DNA of 10,770 nt from Lentihominibacter excrementipullorum (GTDB lineage Bacteria > Bacillota > Clostridia > Peptostreptococcales > Anaerovoracaceae), in contig DVOB01000147.1 of the NCBI GenBank assembly GCA_018713975.1, forward strand, positions 1 through 10,770, given 5' to 3'. How positions within the stretch are numbered: position 1 is the first letter of the stretch; the number at the start of each line of letters is the position of its first letter. Shown here one piece after another: positions 1 to 5,581 of this stretch. The position numbers and the translations under genes are program-made. The notes under the pieces were generated by a model. The model saw only the letters and a program-made list of their open reading frames with translations. It was not told the origin of the DNA and did no database searches.

Positions 1-1124
1 TAATAGAGGTTGTCGAAGATCTCCTTGATCTCAGCTTCGGAAAGCTCAACGTAGTTGTTGCCCAGCAGTCTCTGCTGATTGTCGATAGTCGACTTAGCGA
101 ACTCAGCGGACTGTTCAGGAGTCATGCCATACTCTCTGAGAGGCTTCTTCTCGAGGATCTTGCCCAGGAACTCATCCAGTGCAGGATATACGTTGTCGAC
201 ATCGCAGCCCATAACGTCTGCCAGCATCTTGTTGAGAACCTCGATCTTGCCCTTAGGCTGCTTTCTCATGTACATCTTGAACACTTCTGTGAAGCAGATG
301 AAGTTAGCTTCGCCGTGAGCGATGTGGAAAGCTCCGCCGTGAGCATATGACAGGGCGTGAACAGCAGCGCATCCGGCGTTACCGAAAGCGATTCCAGCGT
401 AGTTAGCAGCCAGACAGAAGTCCTTCAGAAGGTCTTTTCTGTTTTCAGCAGTGTTGCCGCCGGCAGCTATGATCTTCTTGTAGCCGTTCATGATCATGTC
501 GATAGCCTTTTCCGAGTACATCTCTGTGAACGGAGAAGCCTTAGGCGACAGATATGATTCTACAGCGTGGATCAGAGCGTCTACCGAAGAAGTAGCGAAT
601 ACCTTGTCAGGCAGACCCTGGAGTGATTCAGGGATCAGCACAGCGATATCAGCATAAGTCTCTTCGTCAGCGATACCCTTCTTGAGGTTCAGGGAAGGAA
701 TGGAAGCTACTGCTACGTTAGTTACTTCCGAACCTGTTCCGCAAGTAGTAGGTACAACGACCAGCTTCTTGATCCTCTTAGGAGCAACTTTTCCGGTGTA
801 AAGATCAGCAACCTTGTCAGGGATATCGCATGCCAGTACTTTACAGCAGTCAACGATAGTACCGCCGCCGAAAGCGATGATCCTGTCGAATTCATACTTA
901 TCCATTTCTGCCTTCATAGCGTCCATCATCTCATCTGTAGGTTCGCCGGCACCGTACTTTTCCTGATAGATAACAGGCATGTCGATCCCCAGCGGCTTTA
1001 CATACGGATCATACATCCACTGGTTAGTTACAAGGATATCGCCCTTGCCCAGCTTGAACTCGTCGTTGAAATCTTTGAACGTATCAAAATAATGAATTGC
1101 AGGAACTACTCTTAATGCTTGCAT
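1..1124 (-). CDS. 4hbD: 4-hydroxybutyrate dehydrogenase (iron-dependent alcohol dehydrogenase family)
   Basis: NAD-dependent cytosolic enzyme that interconverts succinate semialdehyde and 4-hydroxybutyrate, the first step of this cluster's route to crotonyl-CoA. My translation gives 374 residues from ATG 1124. It ends in -DNLY, followed by TA at bases 2-1, so only the last base of a probable TAA/TAG stop falls outside the window. Visible features are the nucleotide-binding glycine motif FGGGTIVD (residues 85-92), PTTCGTGSEVTN (125-136), and the four expected iron ligands of the family: D182, H186 (SSVDALIHA), H256 (AVHALSY) and H270 (AHGEAN). The length and the terminal LY match my memory of the C. 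kluyveri enzyme (about 371 residues). An AGAGGT ribosome site lies at 1130-1135. The gene follows abfT by 69 bases with no terminator between them, so it is probably cotranscribed. Another iron alcohol dehydrogenase specificity is possible, but abfT and abfD next door make 4-hydroxybutyrate the likely substrate. Confidence 0.93.
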   Translation of the reverse strand, partial: MQALRVVPAIHYFDTFKDFNDEFKLGKGDILVTNQWMYDPYVKPLGIDMPVIYQEKYGAGEPTDEMMDAMKAEMDKYEFDRIIAFGGGTIVDCCKVLACDIPDKVADLYTGKVAPKRIKKLVVVPTTCGTGSEVTNVAVASIPSLNLKKGIADEETYADIAVLIPESLQGLPDKVFATSSVDALIHAVESYLSPKASPFTEMYSEKAIDMIMNGYKKIIAAGGNTAENRKDLLKDFCLAANYAGIAFGNAGCAAVHALSYAHGGAFHIAHGEANFICFTEVFKMYMRKQPKGKIEVLNKMLADVMGCDVDNVYPALDEFLGKILEKKPLREYGMTPEQSAEFAKSTIDNQQRLLGNNYVELSEAEIKEIFDNLY

Positions 1125-1193
1125 AATGTACCTCTTTTCTTTAAACTTCAGTTATACCTTATTAGACTCACTTTTAGGTGAATTTTAGGCTAA

Positions 1194-2510
1194 TTAAAAC
1201 TCAGCGTTGAATCTCTCTTTGAACTGCTCTTTCAGCTCATCTCTGAAGTCAGGATGCGCTATGTTGATGAGTTGTCTTGCTCTCTCCTTGAGGTTTGCTC
1301 CCTTGAGTCTGGCTATGCCGTACTCGGTAACCACGTAATCAGCGTCGTTTCTGGAAGTCGTTACAGCAGCGCCGTGGTCTATGTAAGGAACTACCTTGGA
1401 GATCTTAGTGCCGTCCTTCTTGACTGTTACGGAAGGCATAGCCATGATGGATATTCCCTTTCCATCGTGAGACATAGCAGCGCCTCTTACGAAGTCTACC
1501 TGACCGCCTACGCCGGAGATCTGCTTGGTCCCGATGCTGTCGGAAACGATCTGACCCATGAAGTCTACCTGTACGCAGGAGTTGATGCATACGAGATTCT
1601 TAAGCTGCGATACTACTTCCGGATGATTTACGTAATCTACCGGTCTCAGCTCAACAGCAGGATTCTTGTCACAGAAGTCGTAGAGCTTCTTAGTTCCCAT
1701 AAGGAATGTAACGACCATCTTGCCCTCGTCGATACCCTTCTGGCTGCAGTCTATAGCTCCCTTTTCATAGAGATCTACCACTCCGTCAGCGATCATTTCC
1801 GAATGTATGCCCAGGTGCTTCTTTTCTCCCAGCTGTGCCAGTACCGCGTCAGGAATAGCGCCGATACCCAGCTGCAGCGTAGCTCCGTCGTCGATCAGCG
1901 ACGCGCAGTTCTTACCGATAGCTTCTTCCACCTCAGTGATCTTGGCAGGAGCGCTCTCGAACAGCGGGTGAGAATTCTCAACGAAAGCGTCGATCTCGCT
2001 TACATGTACGAAAGTTTCGCCGAAAACTGTAGGAACCTGATCGTTTACTTCAGCGATCACTGTTCTGGCTGACTTGATGCCCTGCACCGTATAGTCGGAG
2101 GATACTCCGATGTTGCAGTATCCGTGTTCATCCGGAGGAGTTACCGTCACCATCATAACATCCACATGAAGGATGTCCTTTCTGATGAGACTAGGTATTT
2201 CGTGGAAAAATACAGGTATGAAGTCACCGTGTCCCTGCGCTATCGAATTCCTCGTAGAAGGGCTTGTGAACCATCCTTCATATCTGAAAACATCGCTGTG
2301 TTCAGGTTTGGAGTATTCACCTTTGCCGAGAGTAACCATGTGCGATACCGTTATGTCCTTGTAGAGGTTCTTATTAGCCACCATCGCGTCAACTACAGCA
2401 ACCGGTTCGGCAACACAATGTGCCAGAACTACCGTATCTCCCGACTGAATCAGCTTGACAGCCTCATCGGCAGACATCGTTCTGTCTTCGTAAATCTTTT
2501 TCCAATCCAT
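1194..2510 (-). CDS. abfT: 4-hydroxybutyrate CoA-transferase
   Basis: Class I CoA-transferase of the acetyl-CoA hydrolase/transferase family. It moves CoA from acetyl-CoA (or butyryl-CoA) to 4-hydroxybutyrate, making the substrate of AbfD. It has 438 residues, the same length as I recall for C. aminobutyricum AbfT. The N-terminal half ends with the oxyanion/glycine stretch LQLGIGAIPDAVL (about 212-224). The catalytic glutamate is E238 in GIHSEM, the same number as in the characterised enzyme. The C-terminal hydrolase/transferase domain carries the CoA-binding loop GVGGQVDF (333-340). ATG 2510 is well supported: a GGAGG site at 2521-2525 sits 10 bases upstream, inside the last codons of the preceding 94-residue gene. 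Only two bases separate that gene's stop from this ATG, so translation is probably coupled. The older name cat2 (C. kluyveri) refers to the same family. Confidence 0.94.
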   Translation of the reverse strand: MDWKKIYEDRTMSADEAVKLIQSGDTVVLAHCVAEPVAVVDAMVANKNLYKDITVSHMVTLGKGEYSKPEHSDVFRYEGWFTSPSTRNSIAQGHGDFIPVFFHEIPSLIRKDILHVDVMMVTVTPPDEHGYCNIGVSSDYTVQGIKSARTVIAEVNDQVPTVFGETFVHVSEIDAFVENSHPLFESAPAKITEVEEAIGKNCASLIDDGATLQLGIGAIPDAVLAQLGEKKHLGIHSEMIADGVVDLYEKGAIDCSQKGIDEGKMVVTFLMGTKKLYDFCDKNPAVELRPVDYVNHPEVVSQLKNLVCINSCVQVDFMGQIVSDSIGTKQISGVGGQVDFVRGAAMSHDGKGISIMAMPSVTVKKDGTKISKVVPYIDHGAAVTTSRNDADYVVTEYGIARLKGANLKERARQLINIAHPDFRDELKEQFKERFNAEF

Positions 2511-2512
2511 GA

Positions 2513-2797
2513 TTATAAATCCTCCATTTCCAGCTTACTGTCTTCCATAAGCTGCTTTTTAACTTCTTCGATCTGACTGTAATCCCATACCATATATGTC
2601 CTGCCCTTCACATCGAAATGCCCGTATGAAGCGCAGTGGGCGGGGCATCCGTTTATTACCAGCAGACAATCGTATGTCTCGCCTTCGACCGCATGAGAAA
2701 AATCCAGACCTTTTACGTCACTTTCAATTTCTCTAAGAGCTTTGCCACGATCAAACCGGGGATTACATCCCCCGCAAAATCTAACTCCGCATTTCAT
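2513..2797 (-). CDS. Small Cys-rich protein, possible thioredoxin-like [2Fe-2S] fold; function unknown
   Basis: I do not recognise a named family for this 94-residue protein. It has six cysteines: C3, C8, C11, C44, C51 and C55. The N-terminus reads MKCGVRFCGGCNPRFDRGK and the middle INGCPAHCASYGH (48-60). The pairs C3-x4-C8 and C51-x3-C55 resemble the CX4C...CX3C cluster ligands of thioredoxin-like [2Fe-2S] ferredoxins (NuoE/HoxE type), which is an inference from spacing only. There is no signal peptide or membrane segment, so it should be cytosolic. The start ATG 2797 has an AAGGAA site at 2809-2814. The gene lies between abfD and abfT and ends two bases before abfT, so its product is probably made in step with AbfT. 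From memory, C. difficile has an uncharacterised ORF in the same position of its abfD-cat2-4hbD cluster. Possible roles are electron transfer to, or cluster/flavin maintenance of, AbfD; these are hypotheses. Confidence 0.8.
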   Translation of the reverse strand: MKCGVRFCGGCNPRFDRGKALREIESDVKGLDFSHAVEGETYDCLLVINGCPAHCASYGHFDVKGRTYMVWDYSQIEEVKKQLMEDSKLEMEDL

Positions 2798-2817
2798 AAA
2801 TCATCTTATTCCTTACG

Positions 2818-2823
2818 ATTATA
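2818..2823 (-). promoter_or_regulatory. Possible -10 box upstream of the 94-residue gene
   Basis: The minus strand reads a perfect TATAAT here, just downstream of the abfD terminator and 20 bases upstream of ATG 2797. No convincing -35 hexamer lies 16-18 bases further up, where the sequence is A/T-rich and part of a hairpin. A start about 7 bases downstream would leave almost no leader before the AAGGAA ribosome site. It is therefore either a weak or extended promoter reinitiating transcription after the terminator, or chance. Confidence 0.3.
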
Positions 2824-2831
2824 GCTTTTCT

Positions 2832-2854
2832 TTTTTTCAGAAAATCTGAAAAAA
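2832..2854. repeat. A/T-rich inverted repeat overlapping the abfD terminator U-tract
   Basis: A perfect 10-bp inverted repeat (TTTTTTCAGA, 3-base loop, TCTGAAAAAA). Its right arm, read on the minus strand, is the U-tract of the adjacent abfD terminator hairpin. The two structures share bases 2849-2854, so this hairpin could form only by using the U-tract. Possible roles are protecting the 3' end or modulating readthrough. Confidence 0.6.
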
Positions 2855-2883
2855 GAGACCGCTTTGGGCTACAAAGCGGCCTC
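2849..2883 (-). terminator. Intrinsic terminator after abfD, internal to the cluster
   Basis: Read on the minus strand, GAG-G-CCGCTTT pairs with AAAGCGG-T-CTC across a 7-base loop (hairpin 2855-2883), followed at once by six T residues (2854-2849). It lies 42 bases past the abfD stop and about 50 bases before the 94-residue gene. This should stop part of the transcripts after abfD and make abfD mRNA more abundant than abfT-4hbD mRNA, unless readthrough or a second promoter compensates. Confidence 0.85.
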
Positions 2884-2924
2884 AAAATTATCAGCAAATA
2901 TCAAACTGTCAAGTACAGACTCAA

Positions 2925-4397
2925 CTATTTAATTCCTGCGATAGCTTTTGCCAGTTCTTTCTTGGCTTCGAGATTACCCTGTCTCGAGATCATGATTCTC
3001 TGAGCCTGTGGGGATCCTGCGCCGTGCAGCGACTCTGTTCTGTATCCTACAGCCGAAGATCCTAAGCAGATGTTTTCGATGAATCTCAGGACTCTCATTC
3101 TCTCTTCAGTTGTGCACGAAGGTGCTGCAGCGAAGTACTTGTTGCAGATCTCTCCGATAGTCTCGCCGTTTCTTCCAACCTTCAGGTCAGACTTGAAGTC
3201 CTTTTCGGATGGCATAGTAACCATCAGACCACCAGCGATATCCTCAGCCAGTCTCGTGATATCGTAAGGGAATCTCGTTACGTTCTGCTTACATACGTTT
3301 GCCAGCAGCAGGTCGATCTCGTAGTTTCCTGCCTGAGTAGGATGTCCCTCAGCCGAGCAGGCGATACCGCAGCAGTACAGAGTCTCGTTCAGGTGGATCA
3401 TTTCGATCAGCTTATCCTTGATGTGGGAAGCCTTCTGAGCTCCATTGTATTCAGCAGCCAGAGCAGCAGCACCAATCAGGACGTCGCCAACACCTACTTT
3501 GCATCCGCCGTAGGACTGTCTGTGGTATCCGGCGAATCTCTCTACCATCATTCCGGCAAAGTCATATTCACCTGCCATGAATACATATTCGTTAGGGATG
3601 AATACGTTGTCGAATACTACCAGAGCTTCCTGTCCGCCGTAAGTCTTGTTACCCAGGTCAACGTCAGCTCCTTCTTCCAGCTTTCTTGTATCGCATGACT
3701 GTCTTCCGTAGATCATGTACATACCTTCAGCATCTGTAGGACATGCAAATGATACAGCGTAATCCTTGTCAGCTTCCTTCATAGCCTGTGTAGGCATGAT
3801 GATGTGCCAGTGTGAGTTTATAGTACCCGTCTGGTGAGCCTTAGCACCGCTTACTACGATACCGTCTTCTCTTCTCTCTACGATATGTACGAAGAGATCC
3901 GGGTCTCTCTGAGCGCTTGGAGCAAGTCCTCTGTCACCCTTAGGGTCTGTCATGGCGCCGTCAACTACATAGTCGTTCTTCTGAACCATTTCGAGGAACT
4001 TCTTGAAGTTTTCATGGTAGTTGGTGCCATACTTCTTATCGGTTTCATATGTCGTGGAGAATACAGCGTTGAATGCGTCCATACCTACGCATCTCTGGAA
4101 GCAGGAAGCTGTCTTCTGTCCACAAAGCCTCAGCATTTTTACTTTTTTCTTCAGGTCTTCAGCGTTCTGATGAAGGTGCGTGAATCTGTTGATAGTTTCG
4201 CCTGTAAGGCTGGACTTGGCTGTCATCAGGTCAGCATACTCCGGATCGTTTGCCAGATCGTAAGTAACTGCGACGCAGTTTATCGAAGGTCTGATAATAG
4301 GATGATCTACCCAATCTTTTACCTCTTCGCCGAACATGTAGACTCTCGTCTTCATTTTTCTCAAGCTTTCAATATACTGTGCTCCTGTCATTAACAT
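2925..4397 (-). CDS. abfD: 4-hydroxybutyryl-CoA dehydratase / vinylacetyl-CoA delta-isomerase
   Basis: Oxygen-sensitive FAD and [4Fe-4S] enzyme that dehydrates 4-hydroxybutyryl-CoA by a ketyl-radical mechanism and isomerises vinylacetyl-CoA to crotonyl-CoA. It has 490 residues, the length of the C. aminobutyricum homotetramer subunit. All four cluster ligands known from that enzyme are present at the same numbers: C99 and C103 (SCFQRC), H292 and C299 (YHRQSYGGC). Other described active-site residues are also in place: T190, E257, Y296, K300 and E455 (RTESLHG). The N-terminus MLMTGAQYIE resembles the characterised protein. Start ATG 4397 has AAAGGAGTG at 4406-4414, 8 bases upstream; M3 is a less likely alternative. 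The gene follows the nfu gene by 91 bases and is closed by a strong terminator. Function is well supported. Because the key residues are all present, the enzyme is probably active rather than an AbfD-like paralogue. Confidence 0.97.
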   Translation of the reverse strand: MLMTGAQYIESLRKMKTRVYMFGEEVKDWVDHPIIRPSINCVAVTYDLANDPEYADLMTAKSSLTGETINRFTHLHQNAEDLKKKVKMLRLCGQKTASCFQRCVGMDAFNAVFSTTYETDKKYGTNYHENFKKFLEMVQKNDYVVDGAMTDPKGDRGLAPSAQRDPDLFVHIVERREDGIVVSGAKAHQTGTINSHWHIIMPTQAMKEADKDYAVSFACPTDAEGMYMIYGRQSCDTRKLEEGADVDLGNKTYGGQEALVVFDNVFIPNEYVFMAGEYDFAGMMVERFAGYHRQSYGGCKVGVGDVLIGAAALAAEYNGAQKASHIKDKLIEMIHLNETLYCCGIACSAEGHPTQAGNYEIDLLLANVCKQNVTRFPYDITRLAEDIAGGLMVTMPSEKDFKSDLKVGRNGETIGEICNKYFAAAPSCTTEERMRVLRFIENICLGSSAVGYRTESLHGAGSPQAQRIMISRQGNLEAKKELAKAIAGIK

Positions 4398-4428
4398 ATT
4401 AAAATCACTCCTTTATTAGATTTAACCC

Positions 4429-4454
4429 CTCGCAGCGCTTGATTGCGAAGCGAG
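4429..4454. repeat. Imperfect hairpin between nfu and abfD
   Basis: CTCGC (4429-4433) pairs with GCGAG (4450-4454), with a further 3-bp CGC/GCG stem inside and an alternative CGCTT/AAGCG pairing. No T-tract follows on the minus strand (GGGGTTAAATC), so it does not look like a terminator. It sits in the 91-base gap just ahead of the abfD ribosome site and could be an mRNA stability or processing element. No good sigma-A promoter was found in this gap. Confidence 0.4.
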
Positions 4455-4488
4455 AAATTACGAACAATTTTAACGGTTACAGAGATAA

Positions 4489-4770
4489 CTAATGCTTTTC
4501 CTTCCTCAATATCATCCTCGCCATATCGAGAAGATCCTCGCTTACGGAAGTGTCTAAAACCACGTCTTTAACACCCTGAACGTTCTCCATCACGATGCCC
4601 TTGACCACTTCTTCTATCGTGGACTGAGCCGACGGACATGACGCGCATGAGCCTGTGAGCTTCACCATCGCCACACCATCATCGTACCCGGTGAGAACAG
4701 CCCCGCCGTAATGCGCGGCCAGCACAGGGTCGACCTTTTCCTTTAAAACTTTTTTGATTTGCTCTTCCAT
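4489..4770 (-). CDS. NifU C-terminal-domain protein (Nfu-type Fe-S scaffold/carrier)
   Basis: A stand-alone NifU C-terminal domain of 93 residues, the usual size for single-domain Nfu proteins. The diagnostic CxxC motif is C42-A-S-C45 in GSCASCPSAQST, preceded by the conserved VxLxGxC strand (VKLTGSC). In this family a dimer holds a [4Fe-4S] cluster between the CxxC pairs and passes it to apo-enzymes in the cytosol. ATG 4770 has a GAGGTGA site at 4778-4784, 7 bases away. A strong promoter at 4805-4833 points into it. The next gene downstream is abfD, whose product needs a [4Fe-4S] cluster, and no terminator is visible between them. A dedicated role in AbfD maturation is an inference; a general house-keeping carrier is equally possible. 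Confidence 0.93.
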   Translation of the reverse strand: MEEQIKKVLKEKVDPVLAAHYGGAVLTGYDDGVAMVKLTGSCASCPSAQSTIEEVVKGIVMENVQGVKDVVLDTSVSEDLLDMARMILRKEKH

Positions 4771-4804
4771 CGCGTAGTCACCTCATTATCTTCTGTACAA
4801 TGCT

Positions 4805-4833
4805 ATTATATATCTTGCTTTATGGTTTTTCAA
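4805..4833 (-). promoter_or_regulatory. Sigma-A-type promoter for nfu (and possibly abfD)
   Basis: Minus strand -35 TTGAAA (4833-4828), 17-base spacer, -10 TATAAT (4810-4805). Expected start near 4798, giving a leader of about 28 bases with a GAGGTGA ribosome site. It overlaps the divergent promoter of the thiamine pyrophosphokinase gene. Confidence 0.75.
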
Positions 4834-4844
4834 GAGGGTATAAT
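4815..4844 (+). promoter_or_regulatory. Sigma-A-type promoter for thiamine pyrophosphokinase
   Basis: Plus strand -35 TTGCTT (4815-4820), 18-base spacer, -10 TATAAT (4839-4844). Expected start near 4851. Its spacer contains the -35 box of the divergent nfu promoter (4828-4833), so both promoters cannot easily be occupied at once. No room remains for a TPP riboswitch between the expected start and the gene. Confidence 0.6.
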
Positions 4845-4901
4845 TATCAATATCGCTAAATTAGGTGGTAATTTTTGAAAATAAGCAAAGGAATTGAAAA
4901 A

Positions 4902-5537
4902 ATGAGCAAAGCAGTAATAATCACTTCATTTATAGAGAGCGAAATCGACATAACACGACACATCCGAAACGACAGCTTCGTCATCTGCACCGACGGAGGA
5001 TATGACATCGCGTCAGCTCACGGTATAAAGCCTGATCTTTTGCTGGGTGATTTCGATTCCATAGAGAGCGAATTGCCAAAAAATGTTAAAATCGAACGTT
5101 TTTCGCCTGAAAAAGACTACACAGATCTGGATCTGGCGCTGAAGACAGCTGTCAGCTCCGGATCCGACGATGTGACCATCCTGGGCGGCATCGGCGGCCG
5201 ACTGGACCATACGGTGGCCAATCTTCAGCTTCTCTACCATTATAATAAATATTTCAGCAGCCTCACGATGCTGGATGGAATGAACAGATGCTTCATATTG
5301 GATTCCGAAAAGGACGGCGCCATTTCCATTCCCAGAGAAGAAGGCAGTTATCTGTCCGTATTTTCTCTGTCTGAAAGATCCCACGGAGTCACCATCGAAG
5401 GCGCCAAGTATGAGATAAGCGATCATACGCTGTCCAGGGATTTTCCTTTGGGCGTCAGCAATGAGTTCAAAGAAAAAAATACCGTCATTTCCGTAAATGA
5501 CGGTATCCTTCTCATCGTTATCTCAAAGATGGACTGA
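4902..5537 (+). CDS. thiN: Thiamine pyrophosphokinase
   Basis: Cytosolic enzyme that makes thiamine diphosphate from thiamine and ATP. From ATG 4902 it has 211 residues, normal for the family. Family motifs in order are TDGGYDIA (30-37), the metal-binding GDFDSI (49-54), DYTDLDLAL (72-80) and GGIGGRLDH (95-103), with a C-terminal thiamine-binding region around VNDGILL. Two starts are possible. ATG 4902 has AAAGGAA about 8 bases upstream and puts the first beta strand (KAVIIT) at the N-terminus, as in relatives. TTG 4875 has AGGTGG at 4863-4868 and would add nine residues, giving 220. I prefer ATG. It is the only plus-strand gene here and is convergent with glpK. Its last codons contain the terminator hairpin of the opposing operon. 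Thiamine diphosphate links only loosely to the neighbours, so this is probably a single-gene unit. Confidence 0.93.
   Translation: MSKAVIITSFIESEIDITRHIRNDSFVICTDGGYDIASAHGIKPDLLLGDFDSIESELPKNVKIERFSPEKDYTDLDLALKTAVSSGSDDVTILGGIGGRLDHTVANLQLLYHYNKYFSSLTMLDGMNRCFILDSEKDGAISIPREEGSYLSVFSLSERSHGVTIEGAKYEISDHTLSRDFPLGVSNEFKEKNTVISVNDGILLIVISKMD
5473..5506 (-). terminator. Intrinsic terminator of the spoIIP-glpK operon, inside the thiN coding end
   Basis: A perfect 12-bp stem (ATACCGTCATTT / AAATGACGGTAT, 5479-5490 with 5495-5506) closes a 4-base loop. On the minus strand it is followed by six or seven T residues (down to 5473). It lies about 75 bases beyond the glpK stop and entirely inside the thiN coding sequence. 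In the thiN direction the hairpin is followed by CCTTCTC, which is not a U-tract, so it should act only on the minus-strand operon. Confidence 0.88.
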
Positions 5538-5581
5538 AGAAACATTTCAGACAACTGATACTCATGCTGATGGCATCCGTA

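Noticed and set aside
79..557. Two short plus-strand frames
   Set aside because: Both are antisense to 4hbD, which is fully readable on the minus strand with its iron ligands.
1151..1156. TATAAC on the minus strand upstream of 4hbD as a -10 box
   Set aside because: No -35 hexamer at a usable distance; the gene is more simply read through from abfT.
1254..2072. 272-codon open frame on the plus strand
   Set aside because: Lies antisense within abfT, has no ribosome site or recognisable domain, and its composition is what the complement of the real gene produces.
1..4397. Codon-usage shift suggesting horizontal transfer of the 4-hydroxybutyrate genes
   Set aside because: abfD favours AGA for arginine in the places checked, but abfT and 4hbD use AGG as well and hemW/glpK are mixed; by eye this is no more than possible high-expression bias.
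5534..5550. CTGAA/TTCAG hairpin just after the thiN stop as a thiN terminator
   Set aside because: Only 5 bp with a 7-base loop and no following T-tract, so I do not call a terminator for thiN.
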